A stretch of 16,898 nucleotides of DNA from an uncultured Lachnospiraceae bacterium (GCA_902772565.1 CACYBJ010000059.1:1-16898); one strand, 5' to 3'. Positions 1 to 6,706 are shown, counted from the first letter of the stretch. Notes: generated by a model not told the origin, from the sequence alone. Made by a program: numbers and translations.

Positions 1-314
1 AACAAAGTTCCTATGTAATTCGAGAATTTCAGACCATGCTTTTCGCCCATGTTGGTCTTTACCAGGTTATCAAAAGTTTCTGTTATCTGCTCAACTATAC
101 TGACAAACAAGGATGGTTTCCCATACGGATCCGTCCTTCTTATGGCGATGTTCGCCGCAATGGCGAAAACCATAAATACCAGCATAACAATAAGGAGGCT
201 GACATGTGTGTTCGTCAGATAGAATGTGTGTCCGAACAGTTTGTACTTAAGTAACCCGTCAACGCCGATGTTTACTCCGCTGTCTGCCAGAAGCAGACTG
301 TTATTTACGGACAA
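1..314 (-). CDS. atpB: F0F1 ATP synthase subunit a, 5' part (cut by window edge)
   Basis: This is the N-terminal ~104 codons of membrane subunit a, which forms the proton (or sodium) half-channels beside the c-ring. After a short N-terminus come a tract reading LFGHTFYLTNTHVSLL, a first transmembrane helix (LLIVMLVFMVFAIAANI) and then residues GEKHGLKFSNYIGTL. That last stretch matches the conserved region before helix 2 of bacterial AtpB. I place the start at a TTG (314-312) because a near-perfect ribosome binding site, AAGGAGGT (330-323), lies 8 bases upstream. The reading frame has no ATG near that point. The start lies inside the upstream gene, whose stop is at 307-305, giving a 10-base overlap that suggests translational coupling. 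The remaining ATP synthase genes should follow beyond position 1. The family call is firm; the TTG start is a strong inference from the Shine-Dalgarno site. Confidence 0.9.
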   Translation of the reverse strand, partial: MSVNNSLLLADSGVNIGVDGLLKYKLFGHTFYLTNTHVSLLIVMLVFMVFAIAANIAIRRTDPYGKPSLFVSIVEQITETFDNLVKTNMGEKHGLKFSNYIGTL

Positions 315-886
315 TTTCCGTTACCTCCTTTTCTTTTAAATATCAAGCTGAGATATACTGCGAGTTTCAGAGACAAAAGGGTGGTTAAGGCAGATGCCGC
401 ACCGACCGCTCCGAACAGTACTCCCGCAACACAGGCAGATGCCAGTATCACAAAAGCCCGCAGCATATAATACATTCCGGCTTTTTTCCGGGCAGCCTCT
501 TCGCTGAGGTTTAAAACCAGTCCAAGGCTTCTTTTCAAATGCCAGATATAAAACAGTCCCGAAAATATTCCGAGAAGGCTTCCGAAAAGCCATGCTGCCT
601 TATTGTTTATTAACAACGTACCTATTACGGCAAATGCCGCTGCCAGAACAAGGTAGGCACTTATGTAGGAACGTATGGTTTCTTTTACATCGGTTACTCC
701 GGCTGCTTCCTCGGCACTTCCCGCCTCAACGATGTGGATTTCCTCCACGGTATCATCAAGTTCTTCATCGGGGCGGATGCTGTCAAGTATTCTTGCGCTT
801 CTCCCCTTTATGAAACGGGACTCGAAATTATCACCGGATGTGTTGCCAAAAGCTTTTCCCGAATTATTTATCTTCGTGCTCTTCAT
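305..886 (-). CDS. ATP synthase subunit I-like membrane protein
   Basis: This 193-residue integral membrane protein lies between an AtpZ-like gene and atpB, the usual place of the AtpI/ATP synthase I family (assembly of the c-ring; ion handling in some species). The C-terminal 125 residues hold four predicted transmembrane helices (about 73-92, 98-115, 139-157, 162-184), the size and topology of that family. A hydrophilic, acidic N-terminal extension of about 70 residues precedes them and is not usual for the family. I chose the ATG at 886 because GGAGGG lies 9 bases upstream. A longer form from a TTG at 931 would overlap the previous gene by 68 bases and is less likely. The chosen start overlaps the previous gene by 23 bases. 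The family assignment rests on topology and position more than on sequence motifs, so it is moderate. Confidence 0.72.
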   Translation of the reverse strand: MKSTKINNSGKAFGNTSGDNFESRFIKGRSARILDSIRPDEELDDTVEEIHIVEAGSAEEAAGVTDVKETIRSYISAYLVLAAAFAVIGTLLINNKAAWLFGSLLGIFSGLFYIWHLKRSLGLVLNLSEEAARKKAGMYYMLRAFVILASACVAGVLFGAVGAASALTTLLSLKLAVYLSLIFKRKGGNGNCP

Positions 887-1190
887 CACGCCGTGCCCTC
901 CATTCGCTGAAGGCGGCTTCAGCCTCGGCAAGTCTTTTTTCTTCGTCGGTCATTTCCTTCGCTTCGGGAGCTTTATCATTTTTCAGATAAACCTTAACTA
1001 TGTCATAGACACCGTTAAAGCCTGCTCCGGCTCCTACTCCCAGACCGATAAGAACAATGTAGTCCGCATCAAGCTGCTTTCCTATATAATAACCCAAAAA
1101 GCCTCCGATAGCCATGGAAACCATCATAACAATTGCAATTTGTGTTATAAAAAAAACAATTTTAAGGTTTCTTCTCGTATCTTTATCCAT
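864..1190 (-). CDS. atpZ: AtpZ/AtpI family protein
   Basis: This 108-residue small membrane protein is of the family found as the first gene of many F-type ATPase operons. AtpZ and AtpI together have been linked to cation uptake and ATP synthase assembly or stability. It has two hydrophobic helices (about 10-31 and 43-63). They are joined by a glycine-rich turn (GGFLGYYIGKQLDAD), and a second glycine cluster GVGAGAGF follows, both typical of the family. A charged, probably helical cytoplasmic tail rich in Glu, Arg and Lys makes up the last 40 residues. The ATG sits immediately after the rpiB stop codon with no spacer. Only a weak upstream Shine-Dalgarno-like GGAT is visible, so its translation is probably coupled to rpiB. 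The 3' end overlaps the next gene by 23 bases. Confidence 0.85.
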   Translation of the reverse strand: MDKDTRRNLKIVFFITQIAIVMMVSMAIGGFLGYYIGKQLDADYIVLIGLGVGAGAGFNGVYDIVKVYLKNDKAPEAKEMTDEEKRLAEAEAAFSEWRARRDEEHEDK

Positions 1191-1625
1191 TTAGATATCC
1201 TGATCGATTTCGTTAACCCTTCTCTGATGCCTCTCACCCTCCGAAAACGGAGTGTTAAGGAAGATATCCGTAATCTTTGCGGCAAGCTCGGGTTCTACGA
1301 AAATGGCACCCATGGCAAGCATATTTGCATTGTTGTGCTCGCGGCAAAGCTGCGCTGTTTTTTCATTGTGGCACAGAGCGCATCTGACGCCTTTATATCT
1401 GTTGGCTGCGATGGAAATACCGATTCCCGATGTGCAGATGACGATTCCCTTTTCACACTCTCCGTCGGCTACAGCCTTGGCTGCGGCTTTTCCGAAAAGA
1501 GGATAATCACAGGAGTCGGTGCTGTAGGTACCAAAATCCTTGTAGGATTCTCCTATTTCATCAAGGTGCTTTTTTACTTCCTGCATTAAGGCGTATCCGC
1601 CGTGGTCACATCCGAGTGCTATCAT
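1191..1625 (-). CDS. rpiB: ribose-5-phosphate isomerase B
   Basis: This 144-residue cytoplasmic enzyme of the RpiB/LacA/LacB family interconverts ribose 5-phosphate and ribulose 5-phosphate in the pentose phosphate pathway. Visible hallmarks are the N-terminal CDHGG (Asp7, His8), the catalytic cysteine in ICTSGIGISIAAN (Cys64, followed by the phosphate-binding glycine loop), REHNNANMLAMG (His97, conserved in catalysis) and a C-terminal HQRRV basic motif for phosphate binding. Length is normal for the family. The ATG at 1625 has the purine-rich AAAGAGGTAGAGG upstream. It follows the phosphatase-like gene after 12 bases and abuts atpZ. The order ywlE-rpiB-atp is shared with Bacillus subtilis (ywlE-ywlF-...-atp). 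LacA/LacB galactose-6-phosphate isomerase is an alternative family member, but no lac genes are nearby. Confidence 0.95.
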   Translation of the reverse strand: MIALGCDHGGYALMQEVKKHLDEIGESYKDFGTYSTDSCDYPLFGKAAAKAVADGECEKGIVICTSGIGISIAANRYKGVRCALCHNEKTAQLCREHNNANMLAMGAIFVEPELAAKITDIFLNTPFSEGERHQRRVNEIDQDI

Positions 1626-1637
1626 GCCTCTACCTCT

Positions 1638-2084
1638 TTACTGCTGTTGTTCTTCTATCATTATTTCGAGCTTTTTAAGCATTACCGAAAGCTGCGCAAA
1701 GCAGTTTTCATAGTCTATAAGACTGCCGCCGTGCGGGTCGGTTATTTCCGGTGCCCCCACAAACTCATTGAGCCTTGCGGCGTTTATGAGAGGATATCTT
1801 TCCCTGAAGAATTCCAGTTCCGGCTGTCCTATTGCAAGCACCAGGGTGCTGCTGGTGAAATCCTTTTCCGTGAGGGGTCTTGTGGTACCCGATACCGGAG
1901 TCAGACCATGACTGCCGAGAACCACTTCCACCTTCGGATTTATGGGCGTCTCAAAAAGCACGACAGCTCCCCTTGCCGTTATGGTCAGTTCGGGGAGTTT
2001 GCATATGTTTTTAAAGATTGCTTCTGCCATGGGTCCCGTAGTGGAATTGTCATGGCTTAAGAATAAAATTTTATCGTATTTCAT
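1638..2084 (-). CDS. degenerate low-molecular-weight (YwlE-like) phosphatase homologue
   Basis: This 148-residue protein has the fold signature of low-molecular-weight protein-tyrosine/arginine phosphatases. It occupies the position of the arginine phosphatase YwlE, between ywlC and rpiB. Family members have a P-loop C-x5-R-S near the N-terminus (CTGNTCRSPMAEA in YwlE). Here the ungapped equivalent reads SHDNSTTGPMAEA, so the nucleophilic Cys is Ser10 and the phosphate-binding Arg is Thr16. The distal general-acid motif is kept (DPHGGS, Asp116), as is the PMAEA helix start. The codons read cleanly in the DNA (AGC for Ser10, ACG for Thr16), with no frameshift. It should therefore lack classical phosphatase chemistry and may be a binding or regulatory pseudoenzyme. 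The start at 2084 leaves only 4 bases after the upstream gene. Homology is firm; function is unknown. Confidence 0.82.
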   Translation of the reverse strand: MKYDKILFLSHDNSTTGPMAEAIFKNICKLPELTITARGAVVLFETPINPKVEVVLGSHGLTPVSGTTRPLTEKDFTSSTLVLAIGQPELEFFRERYPLINAARLNEFVGAPEITDPHGGSLIDYENCFAQLSVMLKKLEIMIEEQQQ

Positions 2085-2088
2085 ACCC

Positions 2089-3147
2089 TTAGTTTAGAGT
2101 GATGATGCGGTAGCCTGCCGCTTTCATCAGTCTGTTCATTATTGCACTGCCGATGCCTCCCTGGGGGAAACTTTCGGCAAATATACAGTCGGCACCGATT
2201 TCATCGAAGTTCCTGAGCTGTTCGAAAAGATGAACTGCTATTTCCGCTTCGTCGGTCCTTCGTCCGAGGCTTGCTACATAGTCGGCCGTATACAGATCCT
2301 TGCTTTCTTCCGTGGCAAGCACTGCCGTTTTCTTTCCGAGAGCCTTAAGCTCAGCAGTTTTTTCATTTATGGTTTTTATTACAAGTTCCGCATCGCCCTC
2401 GTAGATGGTAAGTTCGCCTTTGGGAGCGTAATGGCGGTATTTCATGCCCGGAGCCTTGGCTATTATGTTTTCATTCTTTACTCTGGCTATTACTGCCGGA
2501 TCGAATTCAATTCCGGGGATTACTTTTTCAAGTTCTTCTTTGGTGATAAAGCCCGGTCTTAAGATCAGCGGCTTATCGCCTGACATATCCACTATGGTGG
2601 ACTCCAGTCCTATTTTAACCGGACCTCCGTCTATTACCATGGGGATGCGTCCGTCAAGGTCCTCCATGCAGTGCTCCGCTCTTGTGGTTGAGGGCCTGCC
2701 GCTGGCATTGGCCGAAGGAGCTGCAATAAAGAGTCCCGATTCGTCTATAAGGCGGTTGGCTATTATGTCACTGGGCATTCTCACTGCCACACTGTCAAGG
2801 CCGCCGGTGGTTTCCTTCGGGATGATATCTGCCCTGTTTACTATGATAGTAAGAGGGCCGGGCCAGAAGGCATCTGCCAGTTTTTTGGCACCTTCGCTGA
2901 CATCCCTGCCGACTACACTAAGATCCTCTTTGTGAGCTATGTGAACTATAAGAGGATTGTCCGAAGGTCTTCCCTTGGCAGCATAGATTCTTGCCGAGGC
3001 AGATGCGTCGCAGGCATTTCCTCCCAGGCCGTAAACGGTTTCCGTGGGGAAGGCCACCAATTCGCCTTTTCGCAGAAGTTCACAGGCGGCGGACAGATCC
3101 GCCGTTTTCTGATTGCATCTGTCAATTTTAAGAAGTCTGGTCTGCAT
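2089..3147 (-). CDS. ywlC: L-threonylcarbamoyladenylate synthase (Sua5/YwlC)
   Basis: This 352-residue enzyme makes threonylcarbamoyl-AMP from threonine, bicarbonate and ATP, the first step of the universal tRNA modification t6A37. The YrdC-type catalytic domain (about 15-205) shows FPTETVYGLGG, KGRPSDNPLIVH (58-69), SANASGRPS (145-153) and the GLESTIVD motif. The linker APGMKYRHYAPKGEL follows, and then the C-terminal Sua5 domain (about 240-352), so this is the long Sua5 form rather than the short TsaC. The ATG at 3147 has GGAAG about 9 bases upstream. It lies inside the 3' end of the citrate synthase gene (20-base overlap), which implies coupled translation. The neighbouring YwlE-like and rpiB genes match the Bacillus ywl cluster. 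The call is confident. Confidence 0.95.
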   Translation of the reverse strand: MQTRLLKIDRCNQKTADLSAACELLRKGELVAFPTETVYGLGGNACDASASARIYAAKGRPSDNPLIVHIAHKEDLSVVGRDVSEGAKKLADAFWPGPLTIIVNRADIIPKETTGGLDSVAVRMPSDIIANRLIDESGLFIAAPSANASGRPSTTRAEHCMEDLDGRIPMVIDGGPVKIGLESTIVDMSGDKPLILRPGFITKEELEKVIPGIEFDPAVIARVKNENIIAKAPGMKYRHYAPKGELTIYEGDAELVIKTINEKTAELKALGKKTAVLATEESKDLYTADYVASLGRRTDEAEIAVHLFEQLRNFDEIGADCIFAESFPQGGIGSAIMNRLMKAAGYRIITLN

Positions 3148-4525
3148 CGTTTCGATCTTCCGGTTTTACGTAATCCACATGGTGTCCTACATACTTGTAG
3201 GCCGGGCGGATAATCTTGCCCTTGTTTACGATTTCCTCAAGTCTGTGTGCGCTCCAGCCTGAAATTCTGGCAATTGCAAAAAGAGGAGTGTACATGGACA
3301 TCGGAATTCCAAGCATGTCATATACAAAGCCGGAGTAGAAGTCTACGTTGGCACATACCGGCTTAAATGTTCTTCTGTTTTCTGTTACAAGTTTCTTGGC
3401 AATACCCTCGGCACGGGAGTAGAGGTCGAACTCGTCGCTTCTGTTCTTGGCTGCCGCAAGCTTTTCTGCGTACTCCTTAAGGATTACGCATCTTGGGTCG
3501 GATACGGTATAGACTGCATGTCCGACGCCGTAGATAAGGCCTGCTCCGTCAAATGCCTCGCCTGCAAGAACTTTTCTTAAGTATCCTTCTACTTCGCGGT
3601 CGTCCTTCCAATCCTTAACATTCTCCATAAGGTCAAGGAACATGCTTCTGGCCTTAAGGTTGGCGCCACCGTGACGCGGTCCCTTAAGAGATGATAAAGC
3701 AGCTGCGATGGCTGAGTAGGTATCGGTACCGGAGGATGTAACAACATGAGTAGTGAATGTGGAGTTGTTACCGCCGCCGTGCTCCGCATGAAGAATGAGA
3801 GCCACATCAAGAACCTTTGCTTCAAGTTCTGTGTACTCACCCGAAGGTCTGATCATTGCAAGGAAGTTTTCCGCAATGGATTTCTTCGGATCCGGGTTTC
3901 TGAGTACCAGAGAATTGTTCTTGTTGATATTCTGATCGGCCCAGAAAGCGTAGGCTGCGATTACGGGAGCCTTGGCTATAAGGTTCAAGCTCTGAAGAAG
4001 TACGTTCTCTGTGGAGATTTCTTCAGGATTCGAATCGTAGGAATAAAGTGTGAGCACGCATCTCTGAATGGCATTCATGATATTCTCGGAAGGGGACTTC
4101 ATGATAACGTCTCTTGAGAATTTCTTTGAAAGGTCCATCTGGCTGTGAAGCACATCGGCAAATGCGTTGAGCTGGGATTCTGTAGGAAGGCTTCCGAAGA
4201 GAAGAAGGTAGGTACATTCCTCAAATCCGAGTTTTCTTCCTTCAAGACCGTTAATAAGGTCCTTTACTTCGATTCCCTGATAGTAAAGCTGTCCGTCGGC
4301 GGGAACCTTGACACCGTCCACCATGGCATAACCGTTTACATCGGAAATCTCTGTGAGACCTGTGAGTACTCCGGCTCCGTTAGAATCACGAAGACCTCTC
4401 TTTACGTCATATTCAATATAAAGGTTCTGATCGATTCTTCCCGAATTAAAGCAGTTGGTTACAAGTTTTTCGAAGAGTCCCTCCTGCTCGGGAGCAAGAT
4501 CCATCATAGTTCTTTTTGTCGGCAT
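3128..4525 (-). CDS. gltA: citrate synthase
   Basis: This 465-residue enzyme condenses acetyl-CoA and oxaloacetate to citrate. It is of the citrate/2-methylcitrate synthase family in the version seen in Clostridia, with an N-terminal extension of about 45 residues before the conserved core. Signature residues are HAEHGGGNNSTFTTHVV (246-262), KGPRHGGAN (His285), GVGHAVYTVSDPR (His336) and NVDFYSG (Asp395, the catalytic aspartate), plus FAIARISGW near the C-terminus (Arg420). The start at 4525 has AAAGGAG 8 bases upstream. It is the first gene after a terminator, so it probably begins a transcription unit running through ywlC and rpiB into the atp genes. A -10-like TATATAA lies at 4559-4553, but no convincing -35 accompanies it. 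In a fermentative anaerobe the likely role is glutamate synthesis through a partial TCA cycle. 2-Methylcitrate activity cannot be excluded. Confidence 0.93.
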   Translation of the reverse strand: MPTKRTMMDLAPEQEGLFEKLVTNCFNSGRIDQNLYIEYDVKRGLRDSNGAGVLTGLTEISDVNGYAMVDGVKVPADGQLYYQGIEVKDLINGLEGRKLGFEECTYLLLFGSLPTESQLNAFADVLHSQMDLSKKFSRDVIMKSPSENIMNAIQRCVLTLYSYDSNPEEISTENVLLQSLNLIAKAPVIAAYAFWADQNINKNNSLVLRNPDPKKSIAENFLAMIRPSGEYTELEAKVLDVALILHAEHGGGNNSTFTTHVVTSSGTDTYSAIAAALSSLKGPRHGGANLKARSMFLDLMENVKDWKDDREVEGYLRKVLAGEAFDGAGLIYGVGHAVYTVSDPRCVILKEYAEKLAAAKNRSDEFDLYSRAEGIAKKLVTENRRTFKPVCANVDFYSGFVYDMLGIPMSMYTPLFAIARISGWSAHRLEEIVNKGKIIRPAYKYVGHHVDYVKPEDRNDADQTS

Positions 4526-4618
4526 TTCATTTTCTCCTTTCAGTTCCGTTTTTTATATAGGGGAAAACAGTCCAATGACTTCATCATCGTGCAGATACTG
4601 CATGGTGACTGTTCATAG

Positions 4619-4649
4619 AAAAAGGTGCTGCAGATATTACGGCAGCACC
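4619..4649 (-). terminator. rho-independent terminator after the mgsA-like gene
   Basis: Read on the minus strand, an 8-bp perfect stem (GGTGCTGC paired with GCAGCACC, plus-strand arms 4624-4631 and 4642-4649) with a 10-base loop is followed directly by five Ts (4623-4619). It starts 18 bases after the mgsA-like stop codon. It separates that gene from the citrate synthase transcription unit. The plus-strand reading has no T-run, so it works in the minus direction only. Confidence 0.85.
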
Positions 4650-4667
4650 CAAATCACTCAAAACATT

Positions 4668-5081
4668 CTATTCTTCCGTACTGTCTTTGTGGTACAGATT
4701 TCTCCACTCGAGGTCGCCGTGGCTGATGCCCTTAATGAGCATTTCCGCTGTGGCAATGTTGGTAGCAAGAGGAATGCTGTACATGTCGCATAACGGAATA
4801 ACCTTGTTAATAAGGTTTTCGTAGTTTGACACTTTGGAAACATCTCTCAAAAATATAACCATATCGAGCTGGTTCTGTTCAATCATGGTGGCAATCTGCT
4901 GCTCACCTCCGAGCGTGCCGGACAGGAATTTATGTACATGAAGATTCGTTGCTTCTTCAATAACTCTTCCGGTCACTCCGGTGGTATACAAATCATTTTT
5001 GCTTAATATGCCTTTGTATGCGATGCAAAGATTCTGCATGAGCATCTTTCTCGCGTCGTCGGCTATCAATCCAATATTCAT
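4668..5081 (-). CDS. mgsA: methylglyoxal synthase homologue with substituted active site
   Basis: This 137-residue protein is clearly of the MgsA family, which converts dihydroxyacetone phosphate to methylglyoxal and phosphate. It retains the start MNIGLIA, TTGVTG (34-38), FLSGTLGGEQQ (52-62), PLCDMYSIPLATNIATAE and the clostridial-type tail GDLEWRNL. Aligned to the E. coli enzyme (offset 11), the phosphate-binding Thr45, Thr48, Ser65 and Gly66 equivalents are present. The catalytic positions differ: His19 is Asp8, Asp71 is Glu60, His98 is Tyr87 and Asp101 is Leu90. It may be inactive, or have altered chemistry or a sensing role. The family name is kept only for homology. GGAGGGG lies about 4 bases before the ATG. 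It follows a 169-base leader and is closed by its own terminator, so it may be transcribed alone. Confidence 0.82.
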   Translation of the reverse strand: MNIGLIADDARKMLMQNLCIAYKGILSKNDLYTTGVTGRVIEEATNLHVHKFLSGTLGGEQQIATMIEQNQLDMVIFLRDVSKVSNYENLINKVIPLCDMYSIPLATNIATAEMLIKGISHGDLEWRNLYHKDSTEE

Positions 5082-5250
5082 GAACCCCTCCGGTTTCTAC
5101 CCTTCATCCGCCTCGCAGCATGCAAAAGCCCCTGGCACAGCATGCTTTTTGATCCCGGGAAAATTACTTCGTATCCTCCTCTGAAATCCTTTCCCACAAT
5201 CATAATAAGATTACTACAAAACCGATTAAAATTCAATAAAAAAATGCTAA
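5082..5250 (-). promoter_or_regulatory. leader/promoter region of the mgsA-like gene
   Basis: This 169-base gap separates the preceding operon from the mgsA-like gene. A -10-like TATTAT lies at 5207-5202; the -35 region is poor (a TTGAAT occurs upstream, but with a 23-base spacer). Downstream of it the minus strand can form a 6-bp stem (GGGAAA 5195-5190 with TTTCCC 5162-5157) enclosing an orphan AGGAGG (5180-5175). A second stem with 7-bp arms AGCATGC/GCATGCT (5117-5123, 5140-5146) follows. An open 41-codon frame (ATG 5203, TGA 5078) ends in an ATGA overlap with the mgsA-like start, but has no Shine-Dalgarno and its ATG overlaps the -10. I recognise no riboswitch class. No clear terminator for the previous operon is seen, only a T7 run at 5243-5237. 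Confidence 0.35.
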
Positions 5251-5472
5251 TTAAAGGGCCTTTGAAAGTTCTTTTAATGTCTGAATATCCTCAGCGGAAA
5301 GTCTTAAGTTGCTTTCCAGTTTTCGGCCCTCCGAAGTGGTCACCGTTATTTCCACCGTAGTGCCCGCATCCGCACAATTTCCCGCCGCCTTAAGGAAGGG
5401 AACGAACTTGGGATGGGCCTTGGTGAACTTTTCACCCATGGATTTTAATTTGAGAAGAATCTTTATATCCAT
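5251..5472 (-). CDS. small conserved-looking hypothetical protein (73 aa)
   Basis: This soluble 73-residue protein is of unknown function. It has a basic helical N-terminal half (MDIKILLKLKSMGEKFTKAHPKF follows the start in broken form: LLKLKSMGEKF then HPKFVPFLKAA). A strand-rich stretch with TTVEITVTTSEG and a C-terminal helix (SAEDIQTLKELSKAL) follow. There are no signal peptide, membrane segment or cysteine motifs. The start is uncertain. GGAGG (5482-5478) is 5 bases before the ATG at 5472 and only 2 before an ATG at 5475. A longer version would use GTG 5496 or ATG 5493, with AGGAT upstream. It is the last gene of the block beginning at 8220, 32 bases after the secreted protein. I recall similar short proteins in Lachnospiraceae, but no assigned role. 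Confidence 0.7.
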   Translation of the reverse strand: MDIKILLKLKSMGEKFTKAHPKFVPFLKAAGNCADAGTTVEITVTTSEGRKLESNLRLSAEDIQTLKELSKAL

Positions 5473-5504
5473 CATATCCTCCGTGTGAAGCATCACTGTC
5501 TATC

Positions 5505-6644
5505 CTAAAAATAATTCTTTCTGTCCATGCCGATTCCGCTGGCACGACGCTTTCTTATTTCCACCACAATGTAAACCGCAGCAGGGATAATAAGAATCAG
5601 AATCACTATGTCGATTACGCCGATAATCTTCTTCATGGAACCGTGTTCGGCATTGATTTCCTTTACTTCCTCTGCGGTAAGCTCCGTTCCCACCGTAAAG
5701 GAGAAGGGGGCAAATGCTCCCTTGAAACGGGCGCTGTAAATATTGTTGTCAAGGTAGTATGGTGCGTCGCTGTTAAGAAATTCCAGAGTTTTCACCTTTG
5801 GCAGATTGAAAACATAGGACTCGCCGGATGCTCCGTAGAATGTAGACAGCGGGCTGCCCGTAAAATAAAAACTGTAGGATGTGCCCTCCGGAGAATACTT
5901 CGTGGGGCGTTTCATTACGCCCTTTACTTCATTATCCACCGTAAGAGTCAGCGAATCCATGGCAGGAACTTCGATGTTGTAAACAACCACGCAGAGTTTT
6001 TCCTCTCCGTTTTCCGATACCCTAAGATAATCTGCCGGCTGGTTTTCCAGCACATTTTTGCCTATATCTATGGTGGCCCTTTCGTAGGAAGAAAGGCTGG
6101 TGATTCCGTATTTGGCAACGGCCTCATCTATGTAGGCCTCGTAATTTAAATTGGCCATAGCCTCGGCGCAGGTGTCATAGGCCGACTCTTCCTTTATTTT
6201 TTCGGGGCTTCCTATGGCATAAATCCTGCCTGAAACCGCAGAATCCCCTGCCATAATGGTTTCGCCGCTTACAAAGGACTTGGCTTCCTCCGCCGTAAGA
6301 TTAACCGTTTCAACCTTAAGAAGGCGTATCACGGCCACTGCGGCATATGCCGTAAGAGCATCGGAATTGTAAAGCTCGTACTCGGCATGAGTATAGGCAG
6401 TCAGGTCTTCGTTCTCAAAGGCATGTTTGTCATTCGGTATGGTAACAGTCATGTTTTCGTTTTCCATAAGGATCTCATTGCCGGCAGAAATACCTATTTC
6501 CACTGCTGCGGTTCCGTCGGAAAACACCGGATAGGTTCCGGCAGATGCGGTGGCACTCTCGGCCGCCAATGCTGTCTTTGTACCAAATGTCAGCGAAAAA
6601 ATGGCGCACAGGATAAGAGCGAGTGAATAAATCCGCCCGCTCAT
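5505..6644 (-). CDS. secreted, C-terminally membrane-anchored protein of unknown function
   Basis: From the ATG at 6644 this is a 379-residue protein. It has a Sec signal peptide (MSGRIYSLALILCAIFSLTF, with likely cleavage after TKTALA), an extracytoplasmic region of about 310 residues rich in Tyr, Ser, Thr and acidic residues, one C-terminal transmembrane helix (about 339-361) and a short basic tail beginning RKRR. I recognise no catalytic motif; FTGSPLSTFYGASGESY is a distinctive local stretch. The start is unresolved. The frame stays open upstream to an ATG at 6728, overlapping the TPR gene. The ATG at 6644 has no Shine-Dalgarno, while the best one, GAGGTG (6695-6690), points to an ATT codon at 6683. 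All versions carry the same signal peptide core. It lies between a TPR membrane protein and a small protein, so a cell-envelope role shared with the TPR protein is an inference. Confidence 0.75.
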   Translation of the reverse strand: MSGRIYSLALILCAIFSLTFGTKTALAAESATASAGTYPVFSDGTAAVEIGISAGNEILMENENMTVTIPNDKHAFENEDLTAYTHAEYELYNSDALTAYAAVAVIRLLKVETVNLTAEEAKSFVSGETIMAGDSAVSGRIYAIGSPEKIKEESAYDTCAEAMANLNYEAYIDEAVAKYGITSLSSYERATIDIGKNVLENQPADYLRVSENGEEKLCVVVYNIEVPAMDSLTLTVDNEVKGVMKRPTKYSPEGTSYSFYFTGSPLSTFYGASGESYVFNLPKVKTLEFLNSDAPYYLDNNIYSARFKGAFAPFSFTVGTELTAEEVKEINAEHGSMKKIIGVIDIVILILIIPAAVYIVVEIRKRRASGIGMDRKNYF

Positions 6645-6706
6645 ACTGTTTTTGTTAAATTTTAAGAAGCTTTTTCCTAAAATGTTAAGCACCTCACATT
6701 TTATGC

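Noticed and set aside
675..1589. Plus-strand open frame (304 codons) opposite the ATP synthase I-like, atpZ and rpiB genes
   Set aside because: It spans three confident minus-strand genes. The predicted protein is low-complexity and Ser/Phe-rich, typical of an antisense shadow.
4552..4580. Promoter for the citrate synthase gene
   Set aside because: A TATATAA -10 candidate is present, but the nearest TTGGAC is only 12 bases or fewer upstream, so I did not list it as a feature.
5117..5150. Plus-strand hairpin AGCATGC/GCATGCT followed by five Ts, resembling a terminator
   Set aside because: No plus-strand gene ends nearby. The arms are self-complementary GCATGC repeats and can equally be part of the minus-strand leader.
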